A stretch of DNA of 5,943 nucleotides from Actinomycetes bacterium. Its GTDB lineage: Bacteria > Actinomycetota > Acidimicrobiia > Acidimicrobiales > Palsa-688. Below are positions 5,851 to 5,943 of the stretch, piece after piece. The notes under the pieces are model-generated. The model was not told where the DNA came from, made no database searches, and saw only the letters and a program-made list of their open reading frames with translations. Position 1 is the first letter of the stretch, and every line of letters begins with the position of its first letter. Where the stretch lies: NCBI GenBank assembly GCA_021798075.1, contig JAJZYO010000138.1:1-5943 (forward strand), read 5' to 3'. The translations under genes were made by a program, and so were the position numbers.

Positions 5851-5943
5851 CGATGCAGGTACTTGGAGCGCAGGTCCTCTGCTGTGAACACTCGACCGTG
5901 GGCCAGGTCGTCGCGCGCGGCCTCAATCTCGGTGAGGGCTTGA
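5847..5943 (-). CDS. Antitoxin C-terminus (Phd/RelB-like), cut by the window edge
   Basis: Only the last 31 residues are in the window, ending AHGRVFTAEDLRSKYLHR. An acidic helix followed by a GRVxTAEDLRxKY tail is common in Phd/YefM- and RelB-type antitoxins, where this part wraps around and neutralises the toxin. The DNA-binding N-terminus lies beyond 5943. The stop codon (TGA, 5849-5847) shares four bases with the toxin start. The exact antitoxin family cannot be set from this fragment. Confidence 0.75.
   Translation of the reverse strand, partial: QALTEIEAARDDLAHGRVFTAEDLRSKYLHR

Noticed and set aside
1..5943. CRISPR array, tRNA, rRNA, insertion sequence ends or phage genes
   Set aside because: No spaced repeat array, cloverleaf, rRNA-like stretch, transposase motif or paired terminal inverted repeats were seen on reading both strands.

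Overview
The window is GC-rich throughout. Its genes prefer G or C at the third codon position and use GTG starts, and the gene families point to an actinobacterium (Actinomycetota), probably environmental. The phylum is a moderate-confidence inference. I cannot name a genus.

Layout from left to right. (1) A minus-strand alpha/beta hydrolase of the proline-iminopeptidase type (151-1053) ends inside a perfect 10-bp hairpin. (2) About 490 bases follow without a convincing gene, though short stretches look coding-like. (3) A plus-strand exported PQQ-like beta-propeller protein (1549-3036) has a very good ribosome binding site. (4) A plus-strand GNAT acetyltransferase (3279-3815) comes next. (5) A convergent spacer holds a hairpin and, at its right end, a minus-strand intrinsic terminator. 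(6) A minus-strand OmpR/PhoB-type response regulator (4142-4829) is readable only across three frames because of two single-base losses. (7) Its upstream region carries five hexamers at an exact 11-base period, three of them near-perfect GGTGA(A/C). (8) A minus-strand ribbon-helix-helix antitoxin-like gene (5137-5415) looks shortened and has no visible toxin. (9) A minus-strand RelE/ParE toxin (5578-5850) overlaps by four bases the end of its antitoxin, which runs off the right edge.

How the parts relate. The right third is a small accessory zone: one apparently intact toxin-antitoxin pair, one orphan antitoxin remnant and one broken regulator, all on the minus strand. The 11-base repeat array is the form of operator that OmpR/PhoB-family dimers bind head-to-tail, and read on the minus strand its units resemble the GTTCACC units of actinobacterial PHO boxes. 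It lies upstream of a regulator of that same family, so autoregulation, or control by a PhoP-like regulator, is the natural reading. The hydrolase, propeller protein and GNAT look like independent single-gene units.

I found no CRISPR array, tRNA, rRNA, transposase or clear novel multi-gene system. The most notable signals are the 11-base repeat array and the atypical, double-frameshifted regulator next to it.
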